From assembly GCF_001039355.2 (NCBI RefSeq), contig NW_019776179.1, forward strand, positions 14,764 through 76,763: DNA of 62,000 nucleotides. The letters are read 5' to 3'. Under the pieces are notes generated by a model, which saw only the letters and a list, made by a program, of their open reading frames with translations, was not told the origin of the DNA and searched no databases. Below are positions 47,449-61,388 of the stretch, piece by piece. The translations under genes and the position numbers were made by a program. Each line of letters opens with the position of its first letter. The stretch's first letter is position 1. The DNA is from Lingula anatina (Eukaryota > Brachiopoda > Lingulata > Lingulida > Lingulidae).

Positions 47449-47667
47449 CTGGTCCCAGTTTTACAAAAAAAAAAAAAAAAAAAAAAAAAACTTAAGTCAG
47501 TTTCCTGGCTTAGCTGCCTACGATTTCAATGAGAGTGCTGTAACACTGTGGGTGATAGGGTGGGATGTGCCCATGTGACCATGTTACCTTGGTAATTAAG
47601 TTCTTAGCCAGGAAACCTGACTTAAGATTTTTTTTTTTTTTTTTTTTTTTTGTGAAAACGGGACCTG
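47449..47667. mobile_element. Near-palindromic A/T-tract element, family D copy 2
   Basis: The left end CTGGTCCCAGTTTTACA runs into an A tract and CTTAAGTCAGTTTCCTGGCT. The right end is the inverted counterpart: AGCCAGGAAACCTGACTTAA, a T tract, then TGTGAAAACGGGACCTGG. The arms are about 70 bp around a 90-bp centre holding CATGTTACCTTGGTAA. It matches the gapped copy at 35561-36285 in the opposite orientation. No clear target duplication and no coding capacity. Confidence 0.75.
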
Positions 47668-48410
47668 GCTTAAAATGCAGCCCAGGCCTTCCAACACATT
47701 TCTTCCTCCTCCTTTCAAATGACCATCCAATAACATTAATCAGAGGTGCACTTAAAGAGATTAACAAATTGAGACAGGCATAAATAATTCATTTTAAATG
47801 CAAGAAATTAATATTGAAATCAACACAGTTATGCTGAAATTGAATACGATTTTTTGTGTTTTTATTTTGCGAGCTTTTGCTACCTTATCAAATGCTAACA
47901 AAGTGTAGTTTTCAATACACGTGTTATCCATTGTTTGTTATGGGATGGGACGGTGCTTTTTGTTTAGTCTAGTAGAGCGGATGATGCCAGTAATTGTTTT
48001 TCGCAGATCAAAAGATGGATAGCTTTTGCTTCACTTTACGTCATTGATCTGCCGCAATCTTTTTTCTGTTGCAATATTTAGCGCCTTGTGAGCGTAGTGA
48101 TCCGCATGGATAAAAATGAAGTGATTAGAGACTGAAAAATTGCTTGTAGAAGATGGAAAATTGGCACTCTGTTGTATTAGATACAGATTGCTACAAATAT
48201 TACCGTGTTGTAACCATATAGAGCGTTTTTATGACTACTGTTTCATGCGATTATTAGAGTTTTTTTAGTGGGAACTGTTACAATAATGGCGGTTTGTACG
48301 GGCTTTGTGAAAGGTGTCAACCAAGTTGCTATGCAGTACTGCGGTTAACCATTGAGATGACACTCCAGGGAAAAGCCGATTATTCTTCCTTTGATTCTGC
48401 TGATAGAATT

Positions 48411-48433
48411 TTTTTTTTTTTTTTTTTTTTTTT
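48411..48433. repeat. Poly-T run
   Basis: About 23 T. Confidence 0.95.
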
Positions 48434-48889
48434 GTACAATTCTATGGACATCAACGTCGATAAGAGTTCTTCTGACAAGTATTTATTCCGCATACCTAAT
48501 TCCTGTTCTGTGTTGTTGGTTTTAATGGTATAACACATTGAATGGTAGATGCGACTGTTTCCAGTGCACATAATTTAACCTTGAAAAGAAAAACATTTAT
48601 GTGGCGCTTCAAGTTTTACCCGCATTTCATAATGGCATATGCTGTGCAATTATAAACAAGTGCCTAAAATTGAGTTTCACCAGGATGAAATGGCTTCCCT
48701 GTCATCTCTTTAATTGGTCATGAAGTGGAAGGCTGCACTGTTGATTTGTGCAGAGAGGTGTCCCTAAAATGCTCAATGATGTTTCCGTTTGAGACGTAGT
48801 GTACTGATTTCACTCAAACACATTTTCATGTCAAAAATCTCGATTAGCAACTGAAAATAATTGCATTCTCTAAAAATCACTGTACCCAT

Positions 48890-48902
48890 CTCTCTCTCCC
48901 CC

Positions 48903-48941
<39 letters not shown>

Positions 48942-48970
48942 CCCTCATTCTCTCTCTCTCTCTCTCTCTT
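48890..48970. repeat. (CT)n microsatellite with C-run interruptions
   Basis: Several CT blocks separated by CCCC-type interruptions. Confidence 0.95.
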
Positions 48971-51190
48971 TCTTTAATCCTTGTGGCAGCTTGAATTCGC
49001 GAACATGCAAAATTACATATTAAAGAAAAATCACCTTTCTTTCCTTTTTTCAAGAAATTGGCCTGTGATCTAAGTCATCGTTTAAACCAAACGCAACAAC
49101 GACCGCAAATACGCTAAGGTGAAAGTAGAAATGTGACCCGTAGTTGTGTACATGAGGAAATGCTGTTAGAAAGTGAGAAGCAGGGAGGGGGTTAGGATAT
49201 ATTATGTCGTTCGTTTTTCAACAGGGATCAGTCGAGGTTACTTATGAGGACAGGGATTCCGGCTTTTTATCGCGTCAACATTAAATGCCATAACGACCAG
49301 AATAAAGATTCTGTGTTTAATTTAATCTAACACTCGTAATTTGTCTTTGTAAACCATAACGTGGTTACAAGAGTAATAACAATACGAAATCAATTTACAC
49401 CAGATATTCGTGGAAATTGGAGATTACAGCCAGGCATCACTTTCTTCCTTTAACCCTAAAAGTCGATACCAGTCGCCGATCATCATTCAACGCATAAAAA
49501 GGAAATGCTGTGGATGCACCAGCTTCATCGGCGATTCTCAGAATATTCATATCGTCTTGGGTAGCGGTTCCCAGAGGGGCGATTTAAGACTGAATCATGA
49601 TTGCTTATCGCAATTTTGTCTCAATAAACCTCCCAGAGCTTTTTTTTATTCTCACTGGTATTTTTCCTTGTGCGTCTTTAACAAGCGAGAGATCCATCAT
49701 GTGGAACTATTGGCAATAACAGATAAGAGATGAAGAATCATTCACTGACTCAATAGCTAATGTATTATCATGTACGAATACAAATGATATGTAAATTTGC
49801 ATGTAGTTAAAAGTTACCAAAACCTTTTTACAAATCATTTTGCTGTTTTATCTTTTGCTTAAAGCAGACAATGCCACTAGCACGTTTTGTAAAAAAAAAA
49901 GAAAGAAAAAACGCACATGCTTATAAGCGTGCACCAAAAAAGAGATCGCTCTAATTTCTCCTACAAACACCCATTCTTTACTGTAAGTGGATGTTAACCG
50001 GAGTTTTATGATAATTTTTCATGGAGGACACGTGTGAGGTTTTATGTTTGAAAGCACATTGTCCAACAATGCAAGTGCGTGTTGAAAATATAGTGATACT
50101 CAATAGATGTACTAAACCGCGACCGTGAGCTGCCGATTTCTTTATGCAAATCGTGACATTTTGACATTGAAATAAATCACCATATATCGCTATATTGGCG
50201 ACGTGATTTATCGCCTATGAAATTGCCCCTTGCTGCACCGAGAAAGATTGTTTTGTTTAATGAGAAGCATGTAATGCTGTGAAACTGTAATACAAAATAT
50301 CGCATTGGCCCTAATGCATTCCTCCAATGTCGCCTGCTAAATATGTGAACGCCGATTTCTCATTTTCTTAAACGTTCAAAATGTTTTGAGCGGATGTCCT
50401 TGAAACAGCGGTTAATTCAAAATGTTTACATTTCTTGCTCTTGCCAAATTCACAAATGTAATTCTCGCTTGTATTGTGTTTCTCTTGTTGTATGTGGTTC
50501 ACTAAATTGCGCATAATTTAAAACCACTGTTGCCTTGTTTTGTTGCACCAACGTTAAATTGGGTTTTCTGCAGTTGGTTAAAGCCCTGCAATTTTGTTTA
50601 TTTTTATTTCGATTTAAGCCAAATATTGTTTACAGTTTCTTCTGTCCTTGCTTGTTATTGTGTAAATAAAAGCACATCGAAGGAACCTCGCCTTCAGTGC
50701 ATTTGGCCTCGTATTTCGAGGTTCGGAGAAGATTCACAGAATCATTAATTATGATTAAGTTAGACAAATGGGACGGTTTAGACTATGAAATATGCTTCTC
50801 AATCTACTGTGATCTGTTATAGGACAGTCGACAGTTCATTACGGTCGATAACAAGAATCCATTACCAATTCATTACCAATCAATGAGAATCCCTGGTTAT
50901 GAGAACCATGACACATGAATGAAACCGCATTGCGGTTGTTGAGGTGCACATAGCAAATGTGCCGATTGAGACAAACGTTGTTCATCAGTGGCAACGAATG
51001 CTTTTCTTCTCTGATGCACCGACTTTTTATCAAAGTTTTACACCATTCAAAAGGGTTACTTGTCCAGGGTCTTTAGCTGGGAACAGAAGTGCTTTTATTT
51101 TCATTATTTTCTTTCATCAGCATTGGCTATTTGTTTGTCATTCGGCAGTAAAATCAGTACAATAGACAGTGTAATTCCAGTGTTCGGCAG

Positions 51191-51361
51191 CAGGCCCGTA
51201 GCCAGGGGGGGTTCGGGGGGTTCGAAAGAACCCCCTTTTTGCTGGAAAAAGGTCCACTCTGGGTAAAATTTGACCTAGGTACATGGGGATTATATGGTAA
51301 AAGGTCCACTTTTTCAGAAAAAGCCCCCCCCCCCCCTTTGAAATTGCTGGCTACGGGCCTG
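51191..51361. mobile_element. Short inverted-repeat transposon, family B copy 3
   Basis: A 171-bp element with ends CAGGCCCGTAGCCAGG and TGGCTACGGGCCTG. It shares GGGTAAAATTTGA and AAAGGTCCACTTTTTCAGAA with the copy at 32375-32543. The flanks GGCAG and GACAG agree at four of five bases. Confidence 0.85.
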
Positions 51362-54300
51362 GACAGAAAAATCAAACTGAGCACTGTATACAACATGGCG
51401 TGCCACGGCTCGTGAGCGGATGAATTGCAAAGAATGCATTTTATCGTTTTTTCAATAATGTAGACATTCCATGCTTCCAGCAGGGCCTACATATTTATAC
51501 ATGGAATATCTTTTATACATGTAATATCTTTATTTGTGTACTTTTCATTCCGTATCCGTATTTCACCTGGACCCTGCTTGAATATAACTTTTGTGGACTA
51601 CACTTGTACATGTATTGTTGTCGAAGCTTTTTAGGCATTAATCGTGGGGTCTCACTTTCAAAACTAAGTAGATGCAAATTTTTGAAACACTCGATCTGCT
51701 TGACATACACAAATTTCATCGACATTAGGTATTTTTGCCAGCTTTGCACTCCCACCAAAAACACATCTTACGGGCGTGTTGTCGTGTAGTAAACCTGATT
51801 CATCCAGTTTTCTGTGACTTCGTACCAGGACCTTGGCTGTTGTTGCTCTTATGCTTAAGTTAATCAGAAGAGAAACATGTAAAAGAACTCCGATAACAGA
51901 CATTTCTCTCTTTTCTCCCCCTTTTTCTCTACAAGTTAATTTGTTTTTCTGAGAATTTCCAATAAGGCTAAGCGGTTGAACGAAGGAAATGTATCTTGAT
52001 GCGTGCTGCATTTCAATTTTCTAATTATTTCTGCTGCTTAAATACGTTTGGAGGTGAGAAAATAAAAGAGGTTAAGAGTGACTTTGCATGGTGTCAATCG
52101 ATAATAATCATATTTGAGCGTGTTCTGAAATCTTTTTGCAATCTTTAAAAAATGAGAGAAAATGTACATCCAAAGCACAGAATATAGCATTTGGACCTGT
52201 ACTTTTTTCCCAAGGTGACGCTTTAACTTGGTGCTTCGATACAGTAAACACTATGGTAAAAGCCAATTTTGGTTTCAAGTCACTCTAAACTGAAATGTGT
52301 TTGAATCCAAAACCGCAACCAAAACCGGCTATAACAGTACAGTGTATGGGAATTAACGTATTCTTACTTAGAGCACAGATAGTTTGGCCGAACTCGTGTC
52401 ATTCAAAAAAAAAATTGTCCCCTTCCCTCCCCGCAAATTTATATCTTTTTGTAGTCTCTGTACAATTCAAAAGATATCCGAAGACGATTTCTTCACGGTG
52501 CTTAATCTAACAAAATTACTGCAATGAGCTCTGTGCTGTTTGACTCCACGTCACCTATCATTAACAGTCCATCGTTGTTCAATATCGAGATACAAGGAAA
52601 TTACAAAATCGCTTGGGAGTTGAACAGGAACCGCATCGTACATTACTTTTCATTGAAGCAACTTGATTAACCTGTTACACAAGTGAAGCCCCAGTGGACC
52701 TGTGATTGAGCAGTCTGTATTCGCAGGATAAATGAATGAAAAACGTAATTGTAGACAAATGCCCTTTGTTTACCGATAATCGTTTTCCGCAGTGCGATAC
52801 TCGGCGTGATGAGCAATTGTGTGTGATGTAACAGCGCGGGAATTGGATGGAAAGGCAGCCATGTCAAGCGTATTCAAAACACATTAATGATTTTCAATTG
52901 GGACGATTCCAAGTGTTTTTCCTGGCAATGAGTTTAATTCACATGAGGTTAAGAGTTTTAGACAAGGGTCAAACTCCGCTTGCAGTGTGATTGTCTAAAA
53001 AGTCCACATGCCTTCAAATACAAATCATGTACAAGGGTCTTTTGTTATTTGCCTCTCGCATTGTTAAAAACATTCAGAAGAAACTATACGCACTTTGATA
53101 TCCTTTTTTATAGGAAATCAATGCCGCGAGGCATGTATCTAATTATATTGAGTGTTTGGGTTTTCGTCAGTGTGTTTCGCAATGTGCGGCCGTTTGCTAT
53201 GAAGGCATAGTTCCAGTGCGTATAACACAAGAAGACGACGTCAGCTCGTTCGTTTTAATTTCCTTACCTTTCTCCGAGATAACGAAGTTAAGATTAAAAT
53301 CAGCTTTACGTTGGTTCCTGACAAATGAGATTAGCGACAATCGTACGATGTTATTTCGTTTTGCTTAAGACATACACATGTAATCCGCTGCTTCATTATA
53401 AAGAATCCACGCTATTTCGTGTTCTGTAAATCGCCCACCTACCGGGGTACACATGTACCCCGTAGTTTCTACCACGAACACGGTCTTACCCTGTAGTTAT
53501 ATACAGAAATGGGGTGGGGGCGTAGAAAGAGGAGTTCATTTCAATATAGATATTGGCTTTTTATGTATGACTTATGGCTTTATTTGACAGTGAAGATTTT
53601 TGAACAGTTCTGTCCCAACATTGTGCTACTTTACTTTGAACATTGTGCTACTTTACTGTCTTCCATAGACCCGTTTTTTCTGTTCATCGAAGCAAGGAGT
53701 AACTCCTTGATCGAAGGGGTCAAAGCCTGCTACAATTAGTTTCAAAAGATATACAGTATTGTGTCAACTATTTCCGTGTAATCGTTTTAACGGTTTTCGT
53801 TTATGTGAAAAAAAATAAAATCCCAACGTTGAATTTGGCTGCTCTTTCTCAGAAACCGATCCCCAGAACGCTAATGAAGATAATTTTTCAATTTCTGGGA
53901 ACCCGTGAGATCAGTTCGTCTCACATCAGGGGAAATGACAAATTAGGGTGTTCATTTCACCTCACTCCACATACGGCTTTAGTAAAACAATTATTCAAAC
54001 CGTATAGGTTGCCTATAACTTAATTTCCAAGGACCCCAAGGTGATGTTCTATAACATTTTGCATGTCGTGGAAAACATTTCATGCTGTTAATATTCCTGC
54101 GAAGCTATTCTCTGTCAGTTTCCATTATTATTTTTATCAGTGATTGTCTGGTTTCTAAGTGAGAGAAAATCATCATCTAATTTCAGGACGGAGTTCAAAA
54201 TTACCTTATATTGATATTGGACAGAATTAGCATGTGTTAATTTGTCCCATTTGGTTGTATCGAAAATATTTGTCAGGTTTATTTATAATTGTACACTAGT

Positions 54301-54997
54301 ATTTTTATCATCAAAGGCGTATTATCCGCGTTTGTAAATGCCACAAAGTCGTATTTTCTGAGTATTTCTTGCAAAATACCTCTCTTTCACAATTCAGGCC
54401 TTAAAATGATAAACCCCCTCAAATAAAAATACATGTACCTGATTCCGATATTTCCTTTTGAAATGTACATGTGGTCCAAGTGACTCGCCAGTATTTAGAA
54501 GTTATTCAGTTGTAAATTAAGAGTAAAATCCAAGAGCAGGGACGGGACTAGCGATGATTCGAAACCTGTTTTTTTTTCGGGGGAAATTATGTTTGGCTGG
54601 AAAATATGGATAGGATACCTTTAAGTTATGCAGAATCAGTTGAGTCTTGATTGAGCTATGTACTGGTGAATCTCAACAAACACCCACCTTCAGGATAGTG
54701 GCTTTGAGTGACTTGACTCCATCTAAATGATAGTGAATCAGAGAATAATTAACGCTACCCCGGCAAATGTCGTAAAGCAACGTAATACCGACTACTAATT
54801 AACGCTATCAATCTGCCGCTACATTAGACAAAAGGATGATGACTGGAAAATAGGGGAAAATTATTCCCAGGCGTTACGCATCGAGCATTCACATTGTACT
54901 TATTGTAATGTATCCGCTGAAAGACCGACTGCATGATGTCATTTATTGCGTTCATAATTGTGGTCAAAGACGCTACAACACTCGTGTGTGTTTCTTT

Positions 54998-54998
<1 letters not shown>

Positions 54999-55029
<31 letters not shown>

Positions 55030-55034
55030 TGTCT

Positions 55035-55073
<39 letters not shown>

Positions 55074-55083
55074 AGAGAGAGAG
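54999..55083. repeat. Two (GT)n tracts followed by (GA)n
   Basis: GT at about 54999-55027 and 55040-55069, then GAGA to about 55082. Confidence 0.95.
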
Positions 55084-55680
55084 CACGAGTCGGTATTTAT
55101 GACGTGGAGACACACTATGCTGGACACGATGTTCTGATGGCAGTTGTTGTTGTTGTTTTAAAAACCTGCCATGTGTTGTTATAGATAGCAGAAGAAAAAA
55201 GACTGCTTGTCTGAACGTGAAAATATTGTTATGTCGTGTTTGCTGAACATAAAATATTTTGTACACATTTCCAGATTGAATGTTGTCTAAATTGGTATTT
55301 TAGTGTAAAATAAGCAATTGCAGCAAAATATTCAGGTGCACATTTTCTGGTGCCAGATTACAAACCAGGTTTACTTTGCAAACCAGCTTTTGATTTTGTC
55401 CTCATAGTTCATTACTTTAGATATGTCTCTGAGCCTGTCAAGGCAAATGCTAGTCGGCGTGCAATTTCATGATCAAAAGTGTTCTCGATTAAATTAGTGC
55501 TTCGCTTGATTGAAATTATGCTTTAAGTAAAAACCAATTCCAATCTCTTTGATGTCTTAGTATGCAAAAAACGATTTCCTATTTGATTTGATATTTGACC
55601 GCTTTTGAATACCCTGATACGGAGCATTTCCCTCGTCCTTGGCGAACCTAAACATGTCACTGTATTGGTAATTTTGTATT

Positions 55681-55725
55681 GTTTTTTTTTTTTTTTTTTT
55701 TTTTGGGGGGGGGGGGGGGGAGGGG
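55681..55725. repeat. Poly-T run joined to poly-G
   Basis: About 23 T followed by about 17 G, then AGGGGG. Confidence 0.95.
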
Positions 55726-58700
55726 GTTATCAGTCAACTTTAATATTCATCAAATCTGAATGCTAATTGGACGATAAGGTATTCGTTCCCTGATATTTAC
55801 TTTAGAACAGTGAGCAGTAATAACATTACTGTAACAGCATGCAGAGTGTAATTGGGCATACGGACAGAATATCTAAAAAAGATATAAGAACACATAGCGC
55901 TATGACGGTCTCGTATGATGTCCGTTTAACATTCTATCTTTACGTCTTTTACTTTAATTGTCACATTCTCCTGCCACCGTTTAAGCCGCATTAAAATGAC
56001 TACACACAGTTTATGGGGAGCATCCACTTTCTACAGTAACCGGCGTCAGGATTGACGTCAGATTGAACCGTACGTCATAAACAATGGGTTAACTTGATTC
56101 TGTCCTACTTGTACTGAAGAAATCGACATTGAAAATGCATGCCATATCTCTTAGTAATCTCTCGGAACATATTTGTCGAACTTTAGCCAAAATCCCACTG
56201 GAGTGGAAATAAATGATAATGGTTATTTAATGCGGTTTGATATTACCTTTTAAAAAACACTACCGAGCTCTTAAGCTTCCGACGTTTGGTTTCTGAAAGA
56301 CGCTGCGTTGGTTCTGCTACATGTACCTCCCCAAGTTCTTCTAAACAACAGGAGGCCGGGGTGAATGTATATAAGTTATCCTGAACTGAATCCGTCTATT
56401 GCCATGGGGTTTCGTTATGATAAATTATGCGATCATGAGCATGTTTACTTTTTGATGATTTCTTCTAATGGCACAAATGGCGGTTGACTGTACACGGTAT
56501 ATTCACAACACTGGTACAGTACCGGCTGAAGGCTGTTGAATGGTGTTTAGTATATTATTAACTATGATATTACTTTGTCAAAATATGACGCATGTGGCGG
56601 TGGTTATGTTTGATTCTGAAAGCTTCTGAGGAGACACTACCGACAGGGATGGTCGCCAAAGAGAGTTAAGATAAACTTGATATTGAGATTTTGATTATAA
56701 TTGATATTGTAACGTCCTGACATTCGTGCTTTCCAATTGAAATTGCCATCACCAAATGAGGACGACACACCAGTGTCTCCAACCGGTCTAGTCGTAGTAC
56801 GCCATTGGGTTTTCATCTGAACTAAATGTATGCCCGTTGCCAAAGTCACGATTAAAATTATTTCAACGCTGTGACAAGCGTGTCTCACCAGTTACGAAAT
56901 TTGTGTATAGTCGTGAATATACATGTAGACATAGGGTTTGACATGTCATTGCAAAAACCATGACGGCTTTCAATAATTCTGAAGTAATCCATGTAATGTT
57001 CTGTCGGTACCAATTTGGGGATATCGAAAGATAAGCCATTTCCGCTTTCCTGCAGTGTTGCCAAGAAGTTCTTCGGGGGAAAGAAAAATATCCATACTAT
57101 AAGTCTATCGATGTGTTATTTCCGCTGATTCAGGAAAAAGATACGTCTATTGCCTTTATATAAGACTGAACATTCACAGGGGTTCATGACAACATGATTT
57201 GAAGGTTATAATTTCGCGATCCGACAAAACGCAAAGATTAATTTTGTTTCTGTATTGTACCTGTTTCCACCATTCATTTATTAAGAAATGATTTAGTTTT
57301 TGCTTGTGAACCAATTCGGTTAGCTCTCATAAATGACGCTTGGAAGGATATATCTGATGGTAATTTATCTAGTTATTAACAATATTTCATCAAATCACAG
57401 GCAGCGTGTGTTCCGTTTGAGTAGCTTATTTGTAACGCCAGCCAAATTCATTTAGTGTATCCTAAGAAATCGTTTGACTAGTGTATCTAAGCCAATGATC
57501 TCCTAGAAAAAGATAATACATCCTGTGACCCACATCTTAGGAAATAAGAATGGATTGAGAACATAATCAATCCTAGCGGAAATAGAGAACACATTAATGA
57601 CCAACTGTCGGGGAAAGTGTCGTAGAAACGAATCGCCGATTCTGCGAAACTCACCCCCCAACATCTGTAACAAATTGAGCATGGCTTTCCAAAATGGAAG
57701 AAAATGGATATTTAATGGTGATGAATAGGCCTATTTTTTTTTCTACGAGGATAATATGTATACCGTAACTTAGATATAGGTACTCGGACAATACATGAGG
57801 ATATTCATTTGAAATGTACCACCTGGTAATTAAACTCCGATAATGGTAATTTTTTGTAAGGCCATTAGAAACAGTCTGAGCTATATAAGTTACATAAGCA
57901 TTATGGTGGTTTAATCAGGGACTCAAAGATAGGGTTTGGAGGGGGGTTCAGGGACATTTGTGTAAAAAAAATTTGGGCGATCTTTATAAAGTGTTAGCCC
58001 TTTTCTTTCTCCCAGTACACAAGAGCCTCTTTTTCTCTTCTAGTCAAGTGTAGGTCTTCCGCGGGCGGCACAATTAAATAACATGCTTGCACAGTATATT
58101 TTAGGCGTGTGTTTGTGCGGGTGAGTTTGTGTGGGGGTTTACATAACAGAGAGATGCATGACATTTTTTGCCTAAAATGAATGTTATTTTCCGACCACGC
58201 AACCACCTTTATTTGGGCCAGACAAGAGGAACTATTACAGCACTCTAAAAATAGTGACAGACCATGTTATTGTGGTAAGAATTTTTTCTTGAAATGATGC
58301 ATCGTGTGGACTTCGTGCTCATTGGGAGACATGTTGGTTTACCAAAACGCTAGGAGATCTGCGGTGAGACAGTAAATGGGGTTCGAAGCATGTTACATAT
58401 ATAATCGCATAATGGGTTAGCAAAATCGATAAAAGCGCTTTATTCAATTCAAATCAGCTTCTATTCTCATTGTCATGATTGAAAAAGATATCACGCTCTG
58501 GCATGAGGATTCATGGCGGCATTCTATGCAATTAATTAAAATGAAGGTCTTCTTTTCACCTTAAAGAAGAAATCTTGGAAGAGACACTTGTTCCATTTCG
58601 TATTGACCAACGGAAAGAATAGCCTGCTTAAAGAAATTAATGGAGTAACAGCCGTATCAATTGACGTCTCAAACCGCACATTTCCTTCAAAATTTCAAGT

Positions 58701-61100
58701 GCATTTTACCTTTATTTGCAGACTATAGTTCTTTTTTTCGTGGAGAGTTCTGTCGGGATTACTATTATTTTAAAATCCCAGTAAAAGTCTGCTACGCATT
58801 TGAAATAGAACTGCAATGTCATATACACACATTACCTTGAAAATATCTGTCCTACGTTTGCATTCAGTTCAGTTGTTTGGCATCATATATTTTAAAACAC
58901 ACGAGTTGTCTCTTCTCTGGTCATCACAGGGGAATATTGTAGTGTGATACAGAAAACAGAAGAGAGGGAAAAATTACAGGTAGGTATACAGGTCGACATA
59001 ATTGTTGCGTGCTCAAAAAATAATTACAGTGGTATTCTCATATTTCATCAATCGCCAAAATGACGGTTGCTGGGGAGATGGGTGTGATTTTTTGCGAGCT
59101 CCTAATTAAAAGTTGTTGTTTGGCGCCTGTTTGTCGGCGTTGTTTTGATTAACTTGGTTTTATCGTGATTGTTCTTATTATATCGTGCCTTATACAATGT
59201 ACAGTGCTGGGTGATTCCCTTTAAGGTATCGTTGCACAGGTCTACAATATACGCTGTTAGCTTCCGCCCTCGCTAAGTTGAGCGACCAGATTGCAGGGCG
59301 TTTTTGGTTTTACCTTATTTTATGAGCAAAAAAAAGCCATACAAATGCAGAACTTAAAACTATAATTTTTTATGTACAGAGACACGTACTCAGTTCGTGG
59401 TAAATCACTGTGCACTGCTCCAACAGTCTTAAAACACGGTATGGCAGTGTCCAGATTTATTAACAACACTGTGTCTGATCATTAAACTCGTGGAAAGCTA
59501 CATGTGGGCGTGCTCTGCACTTTGCACTGTGTTGGCTGGTCATTATAAAATAAAAATGTGTGAAGACACAACAAGTGAGTTAGCGAACAGATCGTTACCA
59601 TGGACTCGTTGGACACAAAGGTGAATTTTATGTCCTGCCATCCTCTGTAAACGAGCCTACTTTACCATGTACGTCTGGTATTAATGGGTCAATTCAACTC
59701 TGAAACGATTCCATTTGGTCAATACGGTATTACTAATATGCTAAAAGCCCCACAGAAATATTGTACACACCATGTATGCGCGCTACACTGTACAAGGAGT
59801 CGAAATTTTGACCCACCTCCAAATTTCACAATCGCCACCTTCAGCTTTTGATATCTGGGGCCTCTAAAATAGCATGCAAAATAAAGTATAGGCGATACAA
59901 TAGTTCTGTAACAGACTAGCAGCGCACCCTGCGGTCAGAGAATAGTTCAGCGCCGAAATTACCACAATGTATGAGAGGAAGACCCCTTAAGGTAGAGAAT
60001 TGAATAAATATCGGAAGCCAAGATCGATGAAATGTTGAACCTAGAACCGGTAAGCACACCCGATGACATACGACTTCCGACTTCCAGGGCTGAGAACCGT
60101 GCATAACACACGCACTCACAAATGTAAAAACTGTCAATAAGGGACCAGCTGTGGTTTATCACATACACATAAATCAAGCCACTCGTGTTTTAAGAACAAA
60201 TTATATCTGGGGTCAAGGATTAGACACAGTGGTAATGTATACATTAGCGGTTAAGACAAGAGCCATTTAATGGCTGTCAAACTGCCTGAAGTGCGCTGTG
60301 TTAGAACATCTGTTGAGTAGCCTTTTTCAGCCAACTGCTGGCGCACAGTGTAGGTGCGTCGTGCATCAGACATAATAATGAGACACACAAGGCGTTGGCA
60401 GATGGAAATACAGAAAGGGCAAACTAGGGCAACATAGCACAGTTTGCGATCTCGAAATAGCCGTGTCTAACTCCGAGGCTGGTGAAATCACACTGAACCC
60501 GATCGGAAATCTTGTCAGTAGTATTTTCGTCAGTGGGAGAGGTAACCTCGGTGTAATTGCAAGAAGTGGATGACCCTGCAAGACGCAGGAGTGTCTGGCA
60601 GAATGCCCTCTGATTACCAGGAACTCGTACCAGGAAAACGCTGTTAATCCATCTTTTCCTCAGCAAGAAGATTCATCCTGCTATCTATTGGTGACACTAA
60701 TTACAATCTCCCGAACCCCGGATGCCAACCTAGCGGTTTTCTTAATAATTTTATCTTAATGTTTTTCAACCCTTATTAAAAAAGGATAAGCGTATAAGAA
60801 CTGAGCAACACCGACGTCACCAGTCCAGTAATGACCAATTCTTACCTGACGCACAGAAGATTTATTTGTGTATCTGGACTGATTTCAAATCGTAATCTGT
60901 TGAATCAATATAACGGAAAGCTGCCGTTGCTTACAAATGACAGTGTAACATTTTGACTTGTATCAGTCCAACGCTTTCTGTTTAGTTAATCTATCAGCGG
61001 AGTACGCATCAATGTGTTTCGCGAATCTTAAACGACTCCGAGACATATCCGCGTGCTCATCCGTATTGAACAGCTAGACAAATAGATGGCCAAATGGCAA

Positions 61101-61236
61101 TCAGCGATATTACGGGCGCTTCTCACTTAGGGTAAACATCAATACACGAGCTTAGATTTTTGCTACTAGCTTTGGCATGACAGCACGTACGGTTTAGGAC
61201 TTTATTCCTCCGATTTGACACCGAGAGAAGAAAAAC
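61101..61236 (+). promoter_or_regulatory. Likely leader of first exon 1c
   Basis: Upstream of the ATG at 61237. The in-frame TGA at 61216-61218 closes the frame. No TATA box or start site can be fixed by eye. Confidence 0.3.
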
Positions 61237-61388
61237 ATGGCCGCTTTTAGGGAGAAACTTCAATTTCGGTCTGAGAATTCTCTGTCGCCTCGCCGAGCAG
61301 CTAGTCGTTCACCAGTGGCGTCAGGGCTGGCTAATATTGGGATGTTCGCGGTGGAAACAAGTGACTATTACAGGAAAAGAGCGTACAG
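61237..61388 (+). CDS. Alternative first exon 1c of the same large gene
   Basis: ATG in a strong context (AAACATGGCC) opens 50 codons, then AG before GTAATA. The in-frame TGA only 18 bases upstream makes this the first start. The peptide starts M-A-A-F-R-E-K-L-Q-F-R-S, has a serine/arginine/proline stretch S-L-S-P-R-R-A-A-S-R-S-P (possible phosphorylation sites), and ends F-A-V-E-T-S-D-Y-Y-R-K-R-A-Y. It is basic with no known domain. It ends two bases into a codon, as do exons 1a and 1b, so all three could join the same downstream exon beyond the window. The gene is not identified with certainty; a PDE4-like long-form N-terminus is the favoured guess. Confidence 0.62.

Larger units (their letters stand above)
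43432..61100 (+). other. Long intron between first exons 1b and 1c
   Basis: About 17.7 kb with no supported exon. It contains a GT/GC-rich tract (43647-43760), poly-C plus CA (44476-44512), (CA)n (45832-45864), the family D element (47449-47667), poly-T (48411-48433), (CT)n (48890-48970), the family B transposon (51191-51361), GT plus GA tracts (54999-55083) and T/G runs (55681-55725). The rest is AT-rich unique-looking DNA. Confidence 0.55.

Noticed and set aside
57053-57120. TTTCCTGCAG acceptor followed by an open frame with V-A-K-K-F-F-G-G-K-K
   Set aside because: No GT donor before the stop codon, so no exon can be completed.
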